Shown here in pieces: positions 60,115-64,000 of a stretch of 64,000 nt of DNA. How positions within the stretch are numbered: position 1 is the first letter of the stretch; each line of letters opens with the position of its first letter. Both the position numbers and the translations under genes were made by a program. Origin of the DNA: Stenopsyche tienmushanensis (lineage: Eukaryota; Arthropoda; Insecta; Trichoptera; Stenopsychidae); contig WACJ01000010.1 in assembly GCA_008973525.1 (NCBI GenBank), positions 558,001-622,000 on the forward strand, written 5' to 3'. The notes beneath the pieces were generated by a model, which searched no databases, was not told the origin of the DNA, and was given only the letters and a program-made list of their open reading frames with translations.

Positions 60115-60500
60115 AGGATCTGCAATATCAGCTATGGCGATTGGTCATCTCTGGGCGTTAATCTATGTCTGCGAAGCACTTTTCTGCAAACTGTGGGACT
60201 TATTCTCTAAGTGACATGTCCTGGGATTTGAGATTGAAGCTCCACAAGTGGGCTTCGAAGTCTTCTTGCAACCAGCAGGTCAGTCGTGGAGGTTATTAAG
60301 ATTTTGAACCTCAATGAATCTTTCAGTATTTAGTCGCTGTTAAAGACAATCGATGTGCATCTGGCTCTCAGAGACAGAAAGAGACCGTGACCTGTCTTGC
60401 ACGCTGAGTTTGGAAATAAACAGAGACGGAGAGAGTATCTTGCAGGTTGGAGATTCCGAGTGGATTTGTATCATTCGTAAAAATTCACTTATCTGTCAGG
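60115..60500. other. Intergenic, possible LINE-derived remains
   Basis: The sequence is less AT-rich than its surroundings and adjoins copy G. No motif was recognised. Confidence 0.3.
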
Positions 60501-60504
60501 ATAT

Positions 60505-60750
60505 AAACAACACACTTAAAATCGATTCATTATATCATTCACATTTCATTATTAGTCGATAAATTTGGGTTAACGGCCTATACAATCGTACGATGTATGC
60601 GGGGAAGCTCTCCGTCTCTGTTTCCCGAACTGTGCTACGTTCTCTCTCTGTCTCTGTCTGCCTCCGAGCTCAATGTACAAGAGTGCTCTTTCTGAATAGT
60701 AGAAGGGGGGTCCCAGGCCCTGGGATAGTACTCATTTAGGGGTTAAGAAG
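60505..60750 (+). repeat. Direct repeat, partner of 58074-58320
   Basis: Same word order as the first copy, with a longer CT-rich tract (ttctctctctgtctctgtct). Confidence 0.75.
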
Positions 60751-61249
60751 AGAAGAATATTTACTGTGGATGCATGATCAATACTATTTTATTATTGAGC
60801 ACAATTGTTATATGAACTAATGTCAAAATACATGAAATATGAAGCATAACATGCTGAGAATGACAACAAATCGCAGTAAAAGGGAAGATGAAAAAGAGTT
60901 TCAGACATATTATCTGGTAATCAAAATATGGCATGGGATGCATTCATTTATAATATCTTAGAATATACCTGCAAAAGATCTTAGTTTTGCACATTATATA
61001 AGACATACATTCCGATATTTAAAATTAAATTATGTGGATAATTCGCATGACTGAAACCATTTGTGAATTTGGGAAAAATTCAAAACTAGGAATTTAATAC
61101 CAAGAATAGTTTTGAATGCACAAGACGATTATTTTCTATGATTCGGTTATTTTATAGCTTCTGATATTAAAGAAAATTCCATACTAACTGTTCATCAGCC
61201 GCCAGATATGTGTTTGATGGGTTGTGTATGGAATAAGTTCAAAAGGGAC

Positions 61250-61570
61250 CATTAACACTAGATTTACCGCACCCGTCAATTTGACGGAGTTTGAACATCA
61301 TAAGCAAAATTATATACAAACACCCAAAAATGAATCTCTGCTTTGCGTGCTGTTATTGAGCTCAATTGTCATCTAATATATTGTATCCATTTTTAATCAC
61401 TTGCTACAAGAGGATTTCAGACGAGGCGCCATTTGATGTTTGTTAACACTTTATATGCGGGGCTAGTTGGTTCGGCCATGCGTTGAACGCGAGGGATATC
61501 AAGATCATGAAACATGTACTTTAACGCACTCGTCAATTTGATGCCCTGAACTCCTCGACTAATTTTATAC
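61250..61570. repeat. Possible piggyBac-type MITE
   Basis: The left end TTAACACTAGATTTACCGCA starts with TTAA, the piggyBac target site, and the phrase actcgtcaatttgatgccct near 61520 echoes acccgtcaatttgacggagt near the left end. A proper right terminus is not seen. Confidence 0.3.
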
Positions 61571-62007
61571 TTAAACATAAAATAAACACAGTTTTAAGAA
61601 AATATTTCTTCCAATCTAAATTCACGTGAAAATATTCTAGCGGTTGTATAATAAATCTATGAAATCACATATTGTGTGATTATAAATTGAAAAATAATGT
61701 TTGAAGTGCATCGATGGTACAGCATTGATGGTGTTATTTCTGGAATGGCCCTCGTATCGCGCCGCCACTATACTCGTCCAAGCAGCGTTGGTTTACATAA
61801 TTAGTTCGGATATTCGGGTTTCGAAAGGAAACTATTTTGTTTAAATATTTGTGTAAATAGTTTAACGATAACATTGATAAGATATTGATGAATTCTGTAA
61901 CCTATGACCCTGTGTCAGACTCTGATCGCGTTTGCATCGTAGAGCACAGCTCTTTTCATTCTTCTACCATCCGCCTGTCCGCCAGGCTGTGTTGGAAAGT
62001 GATATTG

Positions 62008-62074
62008 ATAAATCAGTTGTAAAATGTCTGTGCGGGCTGTCATATTGGAATTATAGGAACAGCACAGCATCATC
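62008..62074 (+). promoter_or_regulatory. Candidate promoter/5' UTR of the signal-peptide exon gene
   Basis: An initiator-like TCAGTT at about 62011 lies 63 bases before the ATG, within a patch of lower AT content (61905-62145). A ten-codon upstream frame begins at about 62021. No TATA box is obvious. Confidence 0.35.
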
Positions 62075-62147
62075 ATGCAGGGGCTGAAAGCTTCATGGAT
62101 CATTTTGTCTTTGACAGTGCTCTTCCTGGCGAAGTTCATCGACGCAG
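62075..62147 (+). CDS. Putative first coding exon encoding a signal peptide; gene runs past the window
   Basis: ATG 62075 opens a frame giving MQGLKASWIILSLTVLFLAK followed by FIDA, then G|GTATTT as a donor. The n-region (QGLKAS), hydrophobic core (WIILSLTVLFLA) and small residues before a cleavage site make a textbook secretory signal. The frame stops at once if the donor is not used (tag), as expected for an exon end. No following phase-1 exon was recognised before 64000, so the product is unknown; it would be a secreted or membrane protein. Confidence 0.55.
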
Positions 62148-62149
62148 GT

Positions 62150-63670
62150 ATTTAGCAGGATTCACATCTCCCTCCCTACTTTCGTATTAACACAATATTT
62201 TTAGACACGCACTATTTTATTATCATCCAAGTAATTTATTTCTTAGAGTATAAATATCGTCAATATATATAAATGGGCGATAAGAGCATGGCCTTTTTAT
62301 CAAAAGGTCAGGGGCTCACCATTCAGAAAAATACTGTTTCATGCTATTGAGAATTCTATTGAATGCTTCCTTGGACACGTAGTATATTTTGGCATCATTC
62401 TCATTGTTTTGCGTATGAATCGACATATTTAAAAGACGATAAATAAAACATATTTATATTTTAAAGTAGTATGAATGGGAAGGTATAGCATTTTGCAGTA
62501 GTGCATGTTGCACTGGACTGCTTAAAACTGACATATGATAATGGCAATATATCATTGTTTTTGATGACGAAATGATATTTGCGAGACATACAAACGATGG
62601 ATGGAAATGGAAGAATGCATGGATTGTATTTAATGAGGATATAGAATGATTGTATTGGACTTCAACTGATTACCATTGTTGGTGGTACATATATGAAATA
62701 TCATAAGTTATATTGAAATGAAGGTACATACTGAAAATAAGTCAATTTAAATGCAAGAATCGTTTATTTAATTAACTATTTTATTTTCTTAACACTGACC
62801 CATAAGTCGTGCTTCAATCTTATACTTAACACTCTGAATGCCAAACAATGATATAGAGTAGATTTTAAAAGTGATGAGGATTGCATACAACGGTCGTTAT
62901 TGACCCATTGATGACTTCAAAATGCTCGAATATGGATGTGCGTCAAGGTATCAGTGTTTAACTTTGAAATGCATCTTGTTCAGATTTTAGAACGATCAAA
63001 CAAGAGAAACAAAGATAGCAAACAAGATTCTTATGACATAAAATATCTTTGGATTTTAGTACATATATAAGGCGAATAATGAATTTAGAAGAATGTTGTT
63101 TGTTATTGTTAAATGTTATTTTTTTGGTGGCAAAAGTTGATTTTCATATTGTTAATGTTTTCCACTTTTATCCATATTTTTCGACATTTTCGTCACACAA
63201 TGTGTTAAAATTTCATTCATGGCATTTTAACATCAAGGGTCAACATTGATTATTATTAATTTTATATTTACTAAATCATTTTAATGACATTTTTATTATT
63301 TTGTACACATATATTATTTGCAGTGCATAAATTTATCCTAGTATGTTCATAATTTTGTGTAAATGGACACAATTTTTAACTTTCTCTAGATTATTTCTTT
63401 CTTCTATTTTTTCCCATAATCTCTCTTTTAGATCTAGAACAATAAACATGTAGGTGTAAAAGTAACGATTGTTTAAAATAATTAGATCTTCAGATATTTT
63501 TAGTGGATTTTTTACGACATTAAAAATATCAATTAAGCTTTCTACCCCTGCTTTTCAGAATCCAATCATATCAGAATGACAATTAAAATATTATCAATAA
63601 AATACTCGAATATGATGAATGGCCTCAATATGAATGACCATACGATTTTTGGGGTCAATTTATAACTCAC
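62150..63670. other. AT-rich, presumably intron of the gene starting at 62075
   Basis: No exon with family similarity and no terminal repeats were recognised. The plus-strand frame at 63049-63249 has no recognised family. Confidence 0.35.
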
Positions 63671-63885
63671 CCTAAATCGAGACATTCTCGCCGAAATCTG
63701 GACGCTTGGACACAGTGGCATAACTGCTAATTGGCGAGATTAGTCTAATCTATGTATACATTTATACAGCATATGTATATTTTTAAAATTGTTATATTAA
63801 CCTTTCCCTACCGGTGATGTATTTACTACACATCGATTCTAATAATGGGAATATCTATATGAAATATAATAGATACGGGGCTCAG
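63671..63885 (-). mobile_element. Deleted mariner-like copy (pair of 43838-44065)
   Basis: Its words match those at 43838-44065 in the same order over about 210 bases, and end with the 5' block shared with 1374 and 45335 (ctaataatgggaatatct, tatgaaatataatag). Confidence 0.6.
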
Positions 63886-64000
63886 AATTTTTGTATTCAT
63901 CCGTAATATAATTACGAATCACATCAAAGTATTATAGTATATAAGTATTCATCTACAGCGACGGAAATAAATAATTTGTCGGGAAATCGGGAATTTTGCG

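Noticed and set aside
1..64000. CRISPR arrays, operons, bacterial promoters, integrated viral genes
   Set aside because: The spliced gene structure shows a eukaryotic genome. No regularly spaced repeats and no viral capsid, envelope or polymerase motifs beyond LINE reverse transcriptase were seen.

Overview
This window is AT-rich nuclear DNA from an insect. Genes are broken into short exons by GT-AG introns, and the repeats are typical of arthropods: R1/Jockey-like LINE pieces, mariner, piggyBac-like, pogo/Tigger-like and hAT-like elements, and many short inverted-repeat elements. An antennal ionotropic receptor of the IR75 type points to insects. I cannot assign an order. No long intact ORF runs along the DNA, so the genes below were assembled by hand from splice sites, reading phase and family similarity.

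There are five convincing protein-coding genes and one probable first exon. In order: a four-exon MARVEL-like membrane protein (12596-19656, +); an IR75-like chemosensory receptor (21490-24812, +) with a TATA box; a 16-exon FAF1/Caspar gene (37816 down to 25412, -); SGF29 of the SAGA complex (39331-42833, +); the nuclear poly(A)-binding protein PABPN1/Pabp2 (53715 down to 50952, -); and an isolated signal-peptide exon at 62075-62147 (+), whose gene probably continues beyond the right edge. IR75 and FAF1 are tail to tail with 0.6 kb between stop codons. FAF1 and SGF29 are head to head with 1.5 kb between start codons. In every reconstructed gene the exon lengths add to a whole number of codons and the protein length fits its family (178, 616, 662, 290 and 222 residues).

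Region by region: 1-12.6 kb is gene-free and full of decayed transposons (a pogo-type element at 4.5-5.2 kb, a piggyBac-like remnant at 5.3-6.0 kb, LINE 3' halves at 6.6-8.6 kb and 9.8-11.5 kb). 12.6-19.7 kb is the MARVEL gene, whose introns hold a nearly complete dead mariner and nested LINE and piggyBac fragments. 21.4-43.4 kb is the gene-dense core, with most insertions confined to introns. 43.4-50.9 kb is gene-free apart from mariner and hAT remnants. 51-54 kb is PABPN1 with a CpG-richer promoter. 54-64 kb is mostly repeat-derived, with one candidate new gene start.

The genes are not a pathway: they are a chemoreceptor, a ubiquitin/p97 adaptor, a chromatin reader, an RNA-processing factor and a membrane protein that happen to be neighbours. 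The most notable unexplained structures are two copies of a long foldback element, one inside PABPN1 intron 1 and one just past its stop; a perfect 20-bp-arm hairpin at 57530-57574; and several short inverted-repeat families whose copies recur across the window.
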